A stretch of 64,000 bases of DNA from CAZIAK01 sp964537035 (GTDB lineage: Bacteria > Planctomycetota > B15-G4): contig CAZIAK010000017.1 of NCBI GenBank assembly GCA_964537035.1, positions 24,817 to 88,816 on the forward strand, read 5' to 3'. The notes under the pieces are model-generated. The model searched no databases. It was given only the letters and a program-made list of their open reading frames with translations, and had not been told where the DNA came from. How positions within the stretch are numbered: the first letter of the stretch is position 1; each line of letters opens with the position of its first letter. Below are positions 43,701 through 52,175 of this stretch, in pieces. The translations under genes and the position numbers were made by a program.

Positions 43701-43872
43701 GCTGAGGCGGCGTGGGTGGTTCGTTTCCCTGGGGCGGGGGCTGAATCGGCAGGGTGCTCTCGATGTCGTCTTTGTTGAGCCCCTCGTCCGCGGGGCCGTC
43801 TTCGTCGCCAGGGGTCTGCTCCTTGCGACCCTTCTTCTTACCGTTGTTGTCTTGAGGGCACATCAGACGCAT
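40741..43872 (-). CDS. Transmembrane Ser/Thr protein kinase
   Basis: About 1040 residues; two candidate ATGs (43872 and 43863) precede a disordered N-terminus, and the frame open further upstream starts at a GTG with no support. Residues ~20-195 are Pro/Gly-rich and include three copies of YQTPTPH (nt ~43385-43450). The PknB-type kinase (~198-460) is complete: GEGGMGQVFRV, ALKVL, IHRDIKPSNIML, DFGIAAV, GTPMYMSPEQ. One membrane span follows (MGGLLVVSMAAAAGFGYLYF), then a coiled coil (DSLIQAKDKEISDLEAENRKL) and a ~400-residue extracytoplasmic region without PASTA domains. First gene of the leftward operon and likely its signal input. Confidence 0.85.
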   Translation of the reverse strand: MRLMCPQDNNGKKKGRKEQTPGDEDGPADEGLNKDDIESTLPIQPPPQGNEPPTPPQHPGAPQQGPEYTLPATGPGQDEMYTLPMTPPPGGQFPPGQTPPPQWPASTLPPTHSPPGSVPPGPHAGPQGTFPPAPPPGSHPPQYQTPTPHYQTPTPHYQTPAPHTPTSHMGGTTPPSTHPYHQPSFPPAAPLPPASVFANRFEILGMLGEGGMGQVFRVRDRQIENSEAALKVLHPQFSANPQFRDLFFKEINNSKQFVSEYVTQVRDTGHEEGRLFLTMDLVDGEPLRSLIDREQNLDARHALEITRQTLLGLSSGHEKGLIHRDIKPSNIMLVKGIAKTEDNPFGVGVRLLDFGIAAVADELNDGQIAGTPMYMSPEQASGQKLDARSDLFSLGNVLFEMISGSRLFHGKTVQDITTSVLNVQVGPRIEELEHLSPAIQKILKKALEKDRKKRYQSAEEFIAAIEKSSAYRMPKGAPAWMGGLLVVSMAAAAGFGYLYFEKTRQLELVEVDSISRSNHDSLIQAKDKEISDLEAENRKLANRSVATGDDTVRIEALEADVADKAGQIKGLQGTIAAADATENRLEGEKTALNRDLTAERERREVAEAAVEQYKYRDTPSVKKASRFDLIVSLVSKGEGSGARLQLDSIQAEDLLSPQDHDGGTFLEHLVLASESLHHYEQDPNLGFLAQAGSSLKDAQAGQDEFLVIAKPWLDTPLELGQEPPARGAQLQRAIDAVSESIDSQITANQEKLASLKTTAESFTASTDFATVKAFGEQNGLAVLRTFFDRYAQSISDQVIDQGRLRKNVLFKLPHLQYWSEALAQQSDQLDTPATRTVSKLWGARTWYSGQGEPSQQAISIPAGLTDDPQHDWELQLALQMAMASLDSAVITDIGSGNVYRDQRLDLDDQTQWVVDTLESDGSKSTVTRRLYGATGKPLTDPLSLPATFSDLRFKAGSVSLDLTQLDPNISVALWQPNEGEGAPDGNVWSLGLDTEAFASKLSSSPVPCLVVKDGANEFWYSPKYGLVRERRPGFIFRDLVETK

Positions 43873-44047
43873 CCCACCGTGCAGGGAGGCTCGGTTGACG
43901 CCGGCATTCTGGTTGCGCCCCTCCCGGGATGGCGCAACGGGCAGGATTGTACGCACTAGGGCGAAAGTGAGGCCAGTGAGGTCTCCAGTCGACGGCATGG
44001 GCTGCTGAGAGCGGATTCGGGTTGTGGCCCGAATGACCACAGCCCGC

Positions 44048-44070
44048 CGCCGACTCGGTCAGAGTCGGCG
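44048..44070 (-). terminator. Hairpin after the secreted protease gene
   Basis: CGCCGACTC and GAGTCGGCG form a 9-bp stem around GGTCA, 39 bp beyond the protease stop on the minus strand. No T-tract. It would separate the protease transcript from the kinase operon. Confidence 0.5.
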
Positions 44071-44108
44071 ACGGGCCGCGAAAGGACGTGTTCAGGACTC
44101 TCGAGCGG

Positions 44109-46358
44109 TCAGGTGCCGCCGGTGACGATCTTGAGCCCGTTGCTGAGCGACACACCAGCGACCGCGTTAGCATCGGCGAAGCCCAACTGCAGCACGATCA
44201 GCGTGCCCCCAGGCACTGACGGGTCAATGGTCAGGCCCGAGAGGATGAAGGTCCCGAACAGGGTGGACTGGACATCGAGGGTCAGCACGATCGGGAAGGT
44301 GTAGAGCAGACCACCCTTGAAGGGCAGGGCCGCTTCTGCCAGGGAGACGAACATCACACCCGGTGCACTGGGGGCGATGGACGCGCCGAGCAGGTTGAAC
44401 CCAGAGCCACCGGGGACAAGGTCGCCAGAGCCGCTGAGTGAGGGAGTGGCTCCGAAGGTGCCGGGCAGCCCGGGTTGAATGGGGGTGAAGGTGCCCTGGA
44501 AGAAGTACACGAAGCCGCCGACCAGGGTGTCCGAGCCGTTGCCGATGACGAGCACATCGACCGGGCCAGCCTGGGCGTTCGCCGGAGTGTCCACGGTCAA
44601 CGATGTGGCGCTGTTGATGGACAGGTTGGTGCCAGACACGCCGTCGAACTGCACGTCGGTGACGCCCAGCACGTTGACGCCGCTGACGGTCACGGTGGTG
44701 CCGCCGGCGATGTCACCAGTCCCTGGAGCCACGGTGCTGACGTTTGGCGCCGGGTTGGCCGTGTAGGTGTAGCCCCCAGCCAGGGTCGAGGTGCCGAAGT
44801 CATCGGTGACCGAGACGCTGACCGAGCCCACGCTGCCCGCAGGTGCGGTGGCGTTGATCGTCGAGTTGTTGGGCACGGTGAAGCTGAGCGCTTCGACGCC
44901 ACCGAACTGCACCGAGTCCACGCCGTCAAAACCAGAGCCGCTCAAGGTGACATTGGTGAAGCCTCCAGCAGGACCATTGTTCGGGCTGGCGCTGACCAAC
45001 ACCGCGGGGACGAGATCGGCGAAGGGGTCGAAGCCGTCGATGAAGGTGACACCCGTGTTGTCCGGGTCGAGCCACTCGCCGATGGCGTCGTCGTTCCAGA
45101 AGTTGTGGAAGCGGCCGTACAGGCTGATGTTGCACTGGCTCGGTCCGCCCGTGAGCGTGCCGCGGATGCGACCGGCCTCGTCGTAGAGCGGGCTGCCGGA
45201 CGAACCGGGGCTCGTGCCACCCACCTGGAAGTTCATGCTCCAGACCTTGACCGATCCGATGCCCTGGAAGTTGGCCGTGGTCTTCGCGCCACCGTTGTTG
45301 TCGATGACGATGCACTTGGGCGCGCCGCCCGGGTGGTGCATGCCCATGCCGAAGGTCAGGTTCGCGCTCGAACGACTCCAGCCCGGGAAGTACGGGTTGT
45401 AGGCGTCAGGGATGTTGTTGTTGATGCGCAGCAAGCGGCCATCGGTGTCCACGTCGTTGTCGAGCACCGCAGCGCCGGAGACGCTCTGGTTGCCGCCCGT
45501 ACCACCCGTGCCGCAACCCGCGGTCTGGTAGTTGAAGCGGAAGACGGTGGTGCTGCCCTGGCCGCAGTGGTTGGCCGAGTAGACGTAGCGGGTGCCGTCG
45601 TTGCGCTGGTTGTTGATCAGCGAGGCGGAGCACAGCCCGCCGCCGAAGACCGTGCGTACCACGGCGCGCTTGTGCAGCGGGAAGGGGTCGCCATCGGGGC
45701 AGTTCACGTCGATGTTGCAGCCGCCGGAGTAGCTTCCATCACCGCTCTGGGTCTTGTTCAGCTCGCGCTCCATCTCGAACACGTTGCCGTAGTCGTAGAT
45801 GACGCCGCGGATCTCCATGTGCATGGCTGCGGGGTCGGCCTGGGCCGGCTGCTGGTATTCAAGAATCACCGAGTCGCCGGGGAAGGGCTCCACCACGAAC
45901 TCGCCGGTGGCGATGCGCTCGCTCTGGGTGTACGCACCGAACACCGTGCTCATGTCCTCGTTGTAGAGGAACAGCTTGCCTTCGGGGTGCAGATCGAACT
46001 CGGACCACTCGACGCCGAGGCTGTAGGCGCCGGGAGAGGTGATCTTCATCCGCGCGACCATCGACTCACCGTCGTCGCTCATCTCCCAGGAGGCCAGGTG
46101 CTCGAAGGTCATGGGCATCTCGACCATGACGCCAAAGCGCAGGGGGCCGGGGATCTGGCTGATGCGGTTCGCCTCGTCCTCGGCCATCAGGTCGTTGACG
46201 TTCAGCGGCGGCGGCACGAGCAGCTCGGGGACGGTGACAGAGAGGTTGCGACCGGCCGCCTGGCCGGGGTGGCGAACCTGGGCGTCGACCGTGGCCGACG
46301 TGGACAGCAGGGTGATGCCAGCGAACACGGTCGCCAAGCACGTGGGGAGCAGCTTCAT
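44109..46358 (-). CDS. Secreted trypsin-fold (lysyl-endopeptidase-like) protease with IPT/TIG domains
   Basis: 749 residues with a signal peptide (CLATVFAGITLLSTSATVDA). A pro-region (~30-200) precedes an S1-fold domain: YVYSANHCGQG (His), LLRINNNIPDAYNPYFPGW (Asp region of Lys-C-type proteases), and GTSPGSSGSPLYDEAGRIRG (Ser). Paired Cys residues are typical of the secreted Lys-C group. Two IPT/TIG beta domains follow (SPNNGPAGGFTNVTLSGSGF, APGTGDIAGGTTVTVSGVNV), then a ~130-residue domain common at the C-terminus of planctomycete secreted proteins. Probably an extracellular protease. Transcribed separately from the kinase operon. Confidence 0.85.
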   Translation of the reverse strand: MKLLPTCLATVFAGITLLSTSATVDAQVRHPGQAAGRNLSVTVPELLVPPPLNVNDLMAEDEANRISQIPGPLRFGVMVEMPMTFEHLASWEMSDDGESMVARMKITSPGAYSLGVEWSEFDLHPEGKLFLYNEDMSTVFGAYTQSERIATGEFVVEPFPGDSVILEYQQPAQADPAAMHMEIRGVIYDYGNVFEMERELNKTQSGDGSYSGGCNIDVNCPDGDPFPLHKRAVVRTVFGGGLCSASLINNQRNDGTRYVYSANHCGQGSTTVFRFNYQTAGCGTGGTGGNQSVSGAAVLDNDVDTDGRLLRINNNIPDAYNPYFPGWSRSSANLTFGMGMHHPGGAPKCIVIDNNGGAKTTANFQGIGSVKVWSMNFQVGGTSPGSSGSPLYDEAGRIRGTLTGGPSQCNISLYGRFHNFWNDDAIGEWLDPDNTGVTFIDGFDPFADLVPAVLVSASPNNGPAGGFTNVTLSGSGFDGVDSVQFGGVEALSFTVPNNSTINATAPAGSVGSVSVSVTDDFGTSTLAGGYTYTANPAPNVSTVAPGTGDIAGGTTVTVSGVNVLGVTDVQFDGVSGTNLSINSATSLTVDTPANAQAGPVDVLVIGNGSDTLVGGFVYFFQGTFTPIQPGLPGTFGATPSLSGSGDLVPGGSGFNLLGASIAPSAPGVMFVSLAEAALPFKGGLLYTFPIVLTLDVQSTLFGTFILSGLTIDPSVPGGTLIVLQLGFADANAVAGVSLSNGLKIVTGGT

Positions 46359-46731
46359 CTGGAGAGCCTCAACGAATGGGAGAGATGCGACGCCTCAGCG
46401 ACCGTCCACCCTGCAGAGGTGGAGAGAGCCGGCCGGGGAGTTGCGAGGGCGATGTGATTCGGGAGCGCCCGCGCATGTCGCGTTGGCGCCTCAGGATACG
46501 GGTTGGTTTTCGATTCGTGGTGGTCTGACTTGCAGATCGACCGGGCCGGGGGGCATGCAGCGCTCCGGCCCGCGAGGTCTGGGAACCCCCGAAACGGCTC
46601 GGGAATGGCCCTGGGACGGCAGTCATGAGGGCCTGAACCCACAGGCTGCTACGGCCACGCAGGCTGCTACGGTCTGGGTCGCCCGGGCGCGCTTGGCAGC
46701 TCTGGGCCCCTTTCCTGCCGGAGCTTTGGAC
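46359..46731. other. 373-bp divergent intergenic region
   Basis: Lies between the protease (minus) and the sialate O-acetylesterase (plus). It contains a 13-bp direct repeat at 46642-46672 and no supported gene. An AT-richer patch at ~46497-46530 may hold a promoter. Confidence 0.5.
46642..46672 (+). repeat. 13-bp direct repeat, possible operator
   Basis: CAGGCTGCTACGG occurs at 46642-46654 and 46660-46672 with an 18-bp period, 60-90 bp upstream of the GTG at 46732. The position suits a regulator-binding site for the esterase gene. Confidence 0.5.
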
Positions 46732-48914
46732 GTGATCCCACGACTTTGTCTGCTCTCTGCGGCCTGGCTCGCTCTGACGGCCTCCGCGTCTGGTCAGCTG
46801 CGACTGCCAGCAGTCTTCGGCGATCACATGGTCTTGCAGCGAGAGACGGTCGTGCCTGTCTGGGGCTGGGACGACCCGGGGCAGAGGGTGACGGTCCGGG
46901 CCAGTTGGAGCGGCGAGGCGGTCTTGGCCAGCGCGGGAGCGAGTGGCCGCTGGCAAGTCGAGCTGACCACCACGGCAGCCCCCGGGCCCCAGACCCTGAC
47001 CATCGAGGGTTCGTCGCGAGTGCAGATCAGCGACGTGCTCCTGGGCGAGGTCTGGATCGCCTCCGGCCAGAGCAACATGGAGTGGCCCCTGGGTGGGTCC
47101 GACGGTGGTGCCGAAGCTGTGGCCGCGGCAGACCATCAACAGATCAGGGTCTTCGACGTGGCTCGGGCCATGGCTCGCGTACCCCTTGCGGACTGCACCG
47201 GACAGTGGCAGGTGGTCTCCCCCGAGACGATCGGTGCGTTCAGCGCGGTGGCTTATCACTTCGGGCGTGAACTCCACACGCGGCTTGAGGTCCCGGTGGG
47301 GCTCATCGGCAGCAACTGGGGCGGCACTGTGGTCGAATCCTGGATGAACGAGCCCTCGCTGAGGGCGCTCGGCGAATACGGCGACGAGCTGGCCCGTATC
47401 GCCGACGAACACCTGCACCCCCGGGCAGCGGTGGTTCAGGCCGAGGCGGACCTGGCGGCCTGGTGGGAGCAGCTGGCCACCCTGGACGACGGGGTCGCGG
47501 GGGGCTGGGCCGGGCCCGGTCTTGATCTGGGCCTCGCCCTGGACGGAACGGGCGATCCCCAAGACGCCACGGGCCGCGCCGAACCCGCGGGCTCCGCCGA
47601 CCCCGATGGCTGGTGGCCTTCCGACCAGCCTGGCACCTGGCACGAACGGGGCCTCGAGGACTTCGACGGCATCGTCTGGANNNNNNNNNNNNNNNNNNNN
47701 NNNNNNNNNNNNNNNNNNNNNNNNNNNNNNNNNNNNNNNNNNNNNNNNNNNNNNNNNNNNNNNNNNNNNNNNNNNNNNNNCAGCCTGGCACCTGGCACGA
47801 ACGGGGCCTCGAGGACTTCGACGGCATCGTCTGGATGCGCCGCGAGGTCGAGATCCCTGCAGCCTGGGCGGGGCGAGCTCTGCAGCTTGAACTGGGCCCT
47901 GTAGACGATGTGGACACCACCTGGTTCGCTGGCGAGAAGGTGGGGGGCTACGAGGCCATGGGCGCCTGGTCCACGCCCCGGGTGTACGAGGTGCCGGGCC
48001 AGCTGGTGCGCGCGGGGCGCACGGTGATCGTCGTGCGGGCGGTGGACACAGGCGGCCCCGGCGGCTTTCTCGGCCCCGCCCAGTCCATGCGCCTGAGCCC
48101 GCTGGATGGCGTTGTCAGCGAGAGTCTCTCGCTCGCAGGCCCCTGGCAGATCCGTCGCAGCGCCTCCATGAGCGACCTCGGCCCCCTGCCCCCGAACGCG
48201 GGCTGGTTTCACCAGAACCGGCCCTCGGCCCTGTTCAACGGGATGATCGCGCCGCTGGTGCCCTTCGGCATCCGGGGGGCGATCTTCTATCAGGGCGAGT
48301 CGAACGTGGGCCGGGGGGAGCAGTACGCCCGGTTGTTTCCGGCCATGATCGAGTGCTGGCGTGAGGTCTGGGGGCAGCCCGGGTTTCCTTTCTACTACGT
48401 ACAGATCGCGCCCTTTCGCTATGGCGGTGATGGGCAGGCGTCCGCGTGGTTGCGAGAGGCTCAGCGGCTGACCCTGGCAGCAGCGAACACGGGCATGGCG
48501 GTGACCCTCGATATCGGCAACCCGGACGACATCCATCCCCTGAACAAGCGCGACGTGGGGCATCGGCTGGCCCTGTGGGCCCTGGCCCGCACTTATGGCG
48601 ATGATGAGCTGGGGTACTCGGGCCCTCTGTACAGAGGGAGTCGGGTGCGAGGCCACGAGCTGGTGATCACCTTCGATCATGGCCAGGGCCTGCACGCCCG
48701 GGGAGAAGCTCTCACCCATTTCGAGATCGGTGGGGCCGACGGGGTCTTCTATCCTGCCCGTGCCGAGATCGTGGGAGAGACCGTGGTGCTGAGCAGCCCG
48801 TCGGTGGCGGCTCCGACGGATGCCCGTTTCGCCTGGTCTGACGTGGCCGAACCCAACCTGTTCAATGGCGCTGGCCTGCCCGCGTCGTCGTTTCAAACCC
48901 GCTGGAACCCATGA
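46732..48914 (+). CDS. Sialate O-acetylesterase (SASA family), interrupted only by assembly gap
   Basis: A GTG start preceded by GGAG (8-nt spacing) opens a signal peptide (VIPRLCLLSAAWLALTASASG). SASA-family motifs: LPAVFGDHMVLQRE, the catalytic WIASGQSNMEWPLGG, LIGSNWGGTVVESW, IFYQGESNVGRG, and DIGNPDDIHPLNKRDVGHRLA with the Asp/His pair. A 100-N gap (47681-47780) splits it, but the 55 bp before the gap recur exactly after it; removing the Ns and one repeat restores a single frame of 675 residues. It would remove O-acetyl groups from sialic or related sugars outside the cell. Confidence 0.85.
47626..47835. other. Scaffold gap (100 N at 47681-47780) flanked by an exact 55-bp duplication
   Basis: Bases 47626-47680 and 47781-47835 are identical (both begin CAGCCTGGCACCTGG). 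The overlap equals a common assembler k-mer, so the two contigs probably abut and nothing is missing. Excising 155 bases keeps the esterase reading frame. Confidence 0.9.
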
Positions 48915-48977
48915 TGAGTACGGCACCGAGCTTCAGCGACGAGGCCGCCGACTCTCCCGACGACCTCAAGGCAATCA

Positions 48978-49571
48978 TCAGCGAGGGGCTGGAGGGGCGT
49001 TGCCCGGAACGGGAAGCTCGGTCTTTCCCAGGCTGAACAGGCCGGTGAGGGCGTCGTTCACCGAGAGGGGCGCGGCCACGAGTTGTTCGGGAGCGATGCT
49101 GACCAGTCGGCCCGTGGTGGGGTTGGGCGAGCCGGGCACGAAGACCAGCACCTGCTCGCCGCTGTCCGTGGCCACCCGCTGAGTGACCAGCCCCAGCTGC
49201 CAGGCGCCGGGCACCTCGCTGGGCAGCCAGACGGTCTTCTCGAACAGGGCGTCTTGCCCTTCGCCGTAGCCGAGCACCTGCTTGAGCGTGCGGTAGAAGA
49301 CGCCCAGGGCCGGAAACTTGTCGAGCAGGCTGTCGACCCGTCGCCAGAGCCAACGACCGATGAACGACGAGATCCACAGGCCGATCAGATAAAGGATGAG
49401 CGCGACCGCCAGCAGCCCCAGGCCCGGAAAGTAAAAGGCCTGCTCGGCCAGCCACATGTCCGAGACCGTGTCCTCCAGCCACCAGACGGTGAACAGGGTG
49501 CCGCCGATGGGCAGGCAGGCGATGACGCCAGCCACCAGGCGCTTGGTGATGTGGGAGACGACGGTGTCCAT
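48978..49571 (-). CDS. DUF502 family membrane protein
   Basis: 197 residues from the ATG of MDTVVSHITKRL. Two membrane spans (VAGVIACLPIGGTLFTVWWL and FPGLGLLAVALILYLIGLWI) are followed by the family's conserved PALGVFYRTLKQVLGY and VLVFVPGSPNPTTGRLV. DUF502 proteins are widespread inner-membrane proteins of unknown function. It is convergent with the esterase gene (63 bp between stops) and divergent from the small gene at 49707. Confidence 0.9.
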   Translation of the reverse strand: MDTVVSHITKRLVAGVIACLPIGGTLFTVWWLEDTVSDMWLAEQAFYFPGLGLLAVALILYLIGLWISSFIGRWLWRRVDSLLDKFPALGVFYRTLKQVLGYGEGQDALFEKTVWLPSEVPGAWQLGLVTQRVATDSGEQVLVFVPGSPNPTTGRLVSIAPEQLVAAPLSVNDALTGLFSLGKTELPVPGNAPPAPR

Positions 49572-49706
49572 CACGGGGCTCCAGTAGTCGGGATCTTGGC
49601 GCCTCAGGGCTCTGGCGCGCCCCCCGTCATAGCTGGAGCGTGGCCCCGGCCCTAGCAGCATGGGAGAATGTGCCCCGCGCTGATTGCCGCCGGAGTCCGC
49701 TCTGCC

Positions 49707-49940
49707 ATGCTCAGAATCCTGTTCTTCGCCCTGGTCATCGGTCTGGGGATGCGCGCCGTGCGGGCGCTGTTCAGCCCGCCAACTCAGGGCCCGGGCCCTC
49801 GGCGGCAGGGCGGCGGGCGTGGGAGAGGCGGGGCCCCGGGCTCGCAGGGGCCCTACGGGGCCGGGCCCACGATCAAGGACGTCCCCGAGACGGACTATCG
49901 CTGGAACGGGCAGGACGACGGCAACAAGCCCTCTCGGTGA
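49707..49940 (+). CDS. Small membrane protein, hypothetical
   Basis: 77 residues from the ATG of MLRILFFALVIGLGMRAVRALF, which begins with the only membrane span; a longer frame from ATG 49668 adds 13 uncharacteristic residues. After the span come a Gly/Arg/Pro-rich stretch and an acidic tail (IKDVPETDYRWN). No family recognised. Short single-span proteins of this type are common in planctomycetes and Bacteroidota. It is convergent with the ATP-grasp gene. Confidence 0.5.
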   Translation: MLRILFFALVIGLGMRAVRALFSPPTQGPGPRRQGGGRGRGGAPGSQGPYGAGPTIKDVPETDYRWNGQDDGNKPSR

Positions 49941-49991
49941 ACAAGGCCAGCCAGGTGGTCTCGCCAGGGTGGGCTGAAGCGCGTGTTGAGG

Positions 49992-51218
49992 CTAGCCCCC
50001 GGCTTCGATCCAGACCTCGCTGCCGAAGGCGTCCGACATCTCGAGCGTGGCCTGCAGGTCGGGGTGGCGCACCATGACGTGTCCGTCGGAGAGCAAGGTG
50101 GCCAGCCAGTTTCTGCGCTGCGCACCCACGGGCAGCAGGTCGACGCGCATGACGTGGTCGCCGTACTTCGCGAGGTAGCCGTCCATGCCGTGGATGGCCT
50201 GGATGCGGCCTTCGCCCCGGGCCCGCTTGAAGATGCACGAGGCGTTGTAGCTGCGTTGCACGGGTTTGGTGAAGTGACCCAGGCAGGTGGCCTCGGCCCA
50301 GCCCTTGTAGCAATCGAAGTCGGCGGCGAAGCTCATGGTCTCGACGGTGAGCGCGCCGGGCGGCCGCGCCCCGATCTCGCCGAAGACCGCTTCGCCGTCG
50401 GGCTTCCTGAACCATTCCATGTGGGTGTAGCCGTCGCTGAAGCCCAGGGCGTCCAGCACCCGAAAGCCCATCTCGCAACCCGCCGCCACGTAGTCGGCGT
50501 TGGGGTCCCGCAGGGCGATGGTCTGGCTGTCCATCCACTCGACCGTGCGGGCGATGAGCGGGCGCGGTCGGTACCAGCAGATGTTGTGCAGCAGCACGTT
50601 GTCCCGGGCGCAGATGGTATCGAAGGTGAACTCCTCGCCGTCGATGAACTCTTCAACGCTCACCTGGGGGACATGGCCGATGCTGTCGAGCACGCCCTCG
50701 AGCTGGCCAGGGTCGTCGACCCTGTGGGTGTCTGCCGAGCCCGCGCCGTCGATGGGCTTGACGATGAGCGGGTAGCCCACCATGGACGCTGCTTCGCGCA
50801 CGTCATGGGCGGACGTGCAGCGGTAGTGGTGCGGCGTGCGAATGCCCGCGGCGTCGAGCACCTGCTTCATGGTCTCCTTGTCGCGAAAGGGAACGGTCTG
50901 GGCCACGGTCATGCCGGGCACGGAGAGCACCTCTCGCAGCCGGGCGGCCAGGAGCATGAGCGGTTCCCACAGGCTCTCGACCCGATCAAAGCGCACGCCA
51001 TGGGACGCCGCCTGGGCGTGCACCGTGGCGATGACCCGGCCCTCGTCCATGATCGACGGGACCTGCACGTAGGCGGTGAGATGCTCTTTCGCCTCCGCAG
51101 GCAAGGCCGCTTGGGGCTGCTCTCCCACGGCGTAGACCCGGGCGCCCACCCCAGCGAGGGCGGCGATGAAATGGGGCATCTCGCTGGGGAAGGCAGGCGA
51201 GAGGAAGAGCACGTTCAC
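49992..51218 (-). CDS. ATP-grasp carboxylate-amine ligase-like protein
   Basis: 408 residues from a GTG (MNVLFLSPAFPSEM) with GGAG seven bases before it. An N-terminal pre-ATP-grasp Rossmann-like domain (~1-105) is followed by ATP-grasp motifs: TVPFRDKETMKQVLDAAGI, YPLIVKPIDGAGS, VEEFIDGEEFTFDT, and EIGARPPGALTVE with metal-binding Glu/Asn-type residues. The last ~60 residues form the small C-terminal domain. Related enzymes ligate amino acids or form peptide-like bonds; the substrate is not evident. Convergent with the small gene and divergent from the SDR. Confidence 0.85.
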   Translation of the reverse strand: MNVLFLSPAFPSEMPHFIAALAGVGARVYAVGEQPQAALPAEAKEHLTAYVQVPSIMDEGRVIATVHAQAASHGVRFDRVESLWEPLMLLAARLREVLSVPGMTVAQTVPFRDKETMKQVLDAAGIRTPHHYRCTSAHDVREAASMVGYPLIVKPIDGAGSADTHRVDDPGQLEGVLDSIGHVPQVSVEEFIDGEEFTFDTICARDNVLLHNICWYRPRPLIARTVEWMDSQTIALRDPNADYVAAGCEMGFRVLDALGFSDGYTHMEWFRKPDGEAVFGEIGARPPGALTVETMSFAADFDCYKGWAEATCLGHFTKPVQRSYNASCIFKRARGEGRIQAIHGMDGYLAKYGDHVMRVDLLPVGAQRRNWLATLLSDGHVMVRHPDLQATLEMSDAFGSEVWIEAGG

Positions 51219-51332
51219 AAGGGGACTCCGCGGGGTGCGCACATCATTGCCGATCGAGTGGGCGAGCGCGATGGAACCGTCAGCGGCCAGGCTCCATCAT
51301 GGCGGCTCCAACCCACTCGGAGCGGCATTGAG

Positions 51333-52034
51333 ATGAATATCACGGGATCGAAGGCCCTGGTGACAGGGGGCAGTGTGGGAATCGGGAAGGCCATCGCCGC
51401 AGCGCTGATCGCCGAGGGCGCTGACGTGGCCATCACCGGCCGCCGTGCAGACGTCTTGAATGCCGCGGCAGACGAACTGGGAGCCTGGGCGCTGCCGGGA
51501 GACGTCTCCGTGGAGGCCGACGTGGTGTCCACCATGGACACCTTCGTCGAGCGCATGGGCCGCATCGACATCCTGATCAACAACGCGGGCTTCGGACACT
51601 TCGCGCCCCTTGTCGAGATGGACACCGCGCGCTTCGCCGAGGTCTTCGCCACCAACGTCACCGGGGCCATGATGATGGGGCGAGAGGCGGCGCGGCACTT
51701 CGTCCGCCAGAGCTCCGGGCAGCTGGTGAACATCTCTTCGACGTCCGGGCTCAAGGGAGGGCCCGGGGGCACGGCCTACTCGGCCAGCAAGTTCGCTCTG
51801 CGGGGCATGACCGAGTGCTGGCGGGACGAGCTGCGGCGCCACAACGTGCGGGTGCTGCTGGTGAATCCCAGCGAGGTGATCACCGAGTTCGCCAGCACCG
51901 CGGGTTACGAGCAGAAGGACCTGCCGAACAAGCTCCATGCGCCCCAGATCGCCCAGGCCCTCGTGGGTGCGCTCAAGATCGATGACGTGGGCTTCATCCC
52001 CGAGTTGAGCGTCTTCGCCACCAACCCCTATTGA
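51333..52034 (+). CDS. Short-chain dehydrogenase/reductase (SDR)
   Basis: 233 residues; the ATG of MNITGSKALVTGG is chosen because the nucleotide-binding strand starts here. Motifs of classical SDRs are present: TGGSVGIG (cofactor), ITGRRADV (Arg-Arg after beta 2, favouring NADP), NNAG, the Ser in NISSTSG, the Tyr-x-x-x-Lys in YSASKFA, and NPSEVITEF. It resembles the FabG/3-oxoacyl reductase subgroup; substrate unknown. Cytoplasmic. It is followed by the Deg protease after 141 bp. Confidence 0.9.
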   Translation: MNITGSKALVTGGSVGIGKAIAAALIAEGADVAITGRRADVLNAAADELGAWALPGDVSVEADVVSTMDTFVERMGRIDILINNAGFGHFAPLVEMDTARFAEVFATNVTGAMMMGREAARHFVRQSSGQLVNISSTSGLKGGPGGTAYSASKFALRGMTECWRDELRRHNVRVLLVNPSEVITEFASTAGYEQKDLPNKLHAPQIAQALVGALKIDDVGFIPELSVFATNPY

Positions 52035-52175
52035 CCCGGGGTGTCCGGCCCGCACGGCCGCCGATCCCATGGGCCAGGCGGTCTGTGCTCTGCCGTGGAA
52101 GGGGGCGGGCTCAAGGGAGGGCGCCCGCGGGGCTGGAGGGGTTGCCACGGCGCGGGGCATGTCGATGATGTCGCC

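Noticed and set aside
47436..48926. Minus-strand ORF crossing the N gap, and a frameshift in the esterase at the gap
   Set aside because: The ORF depends on Ns; the apparent frameshift disappears when the duplicated 55 bp and Ns are removed.
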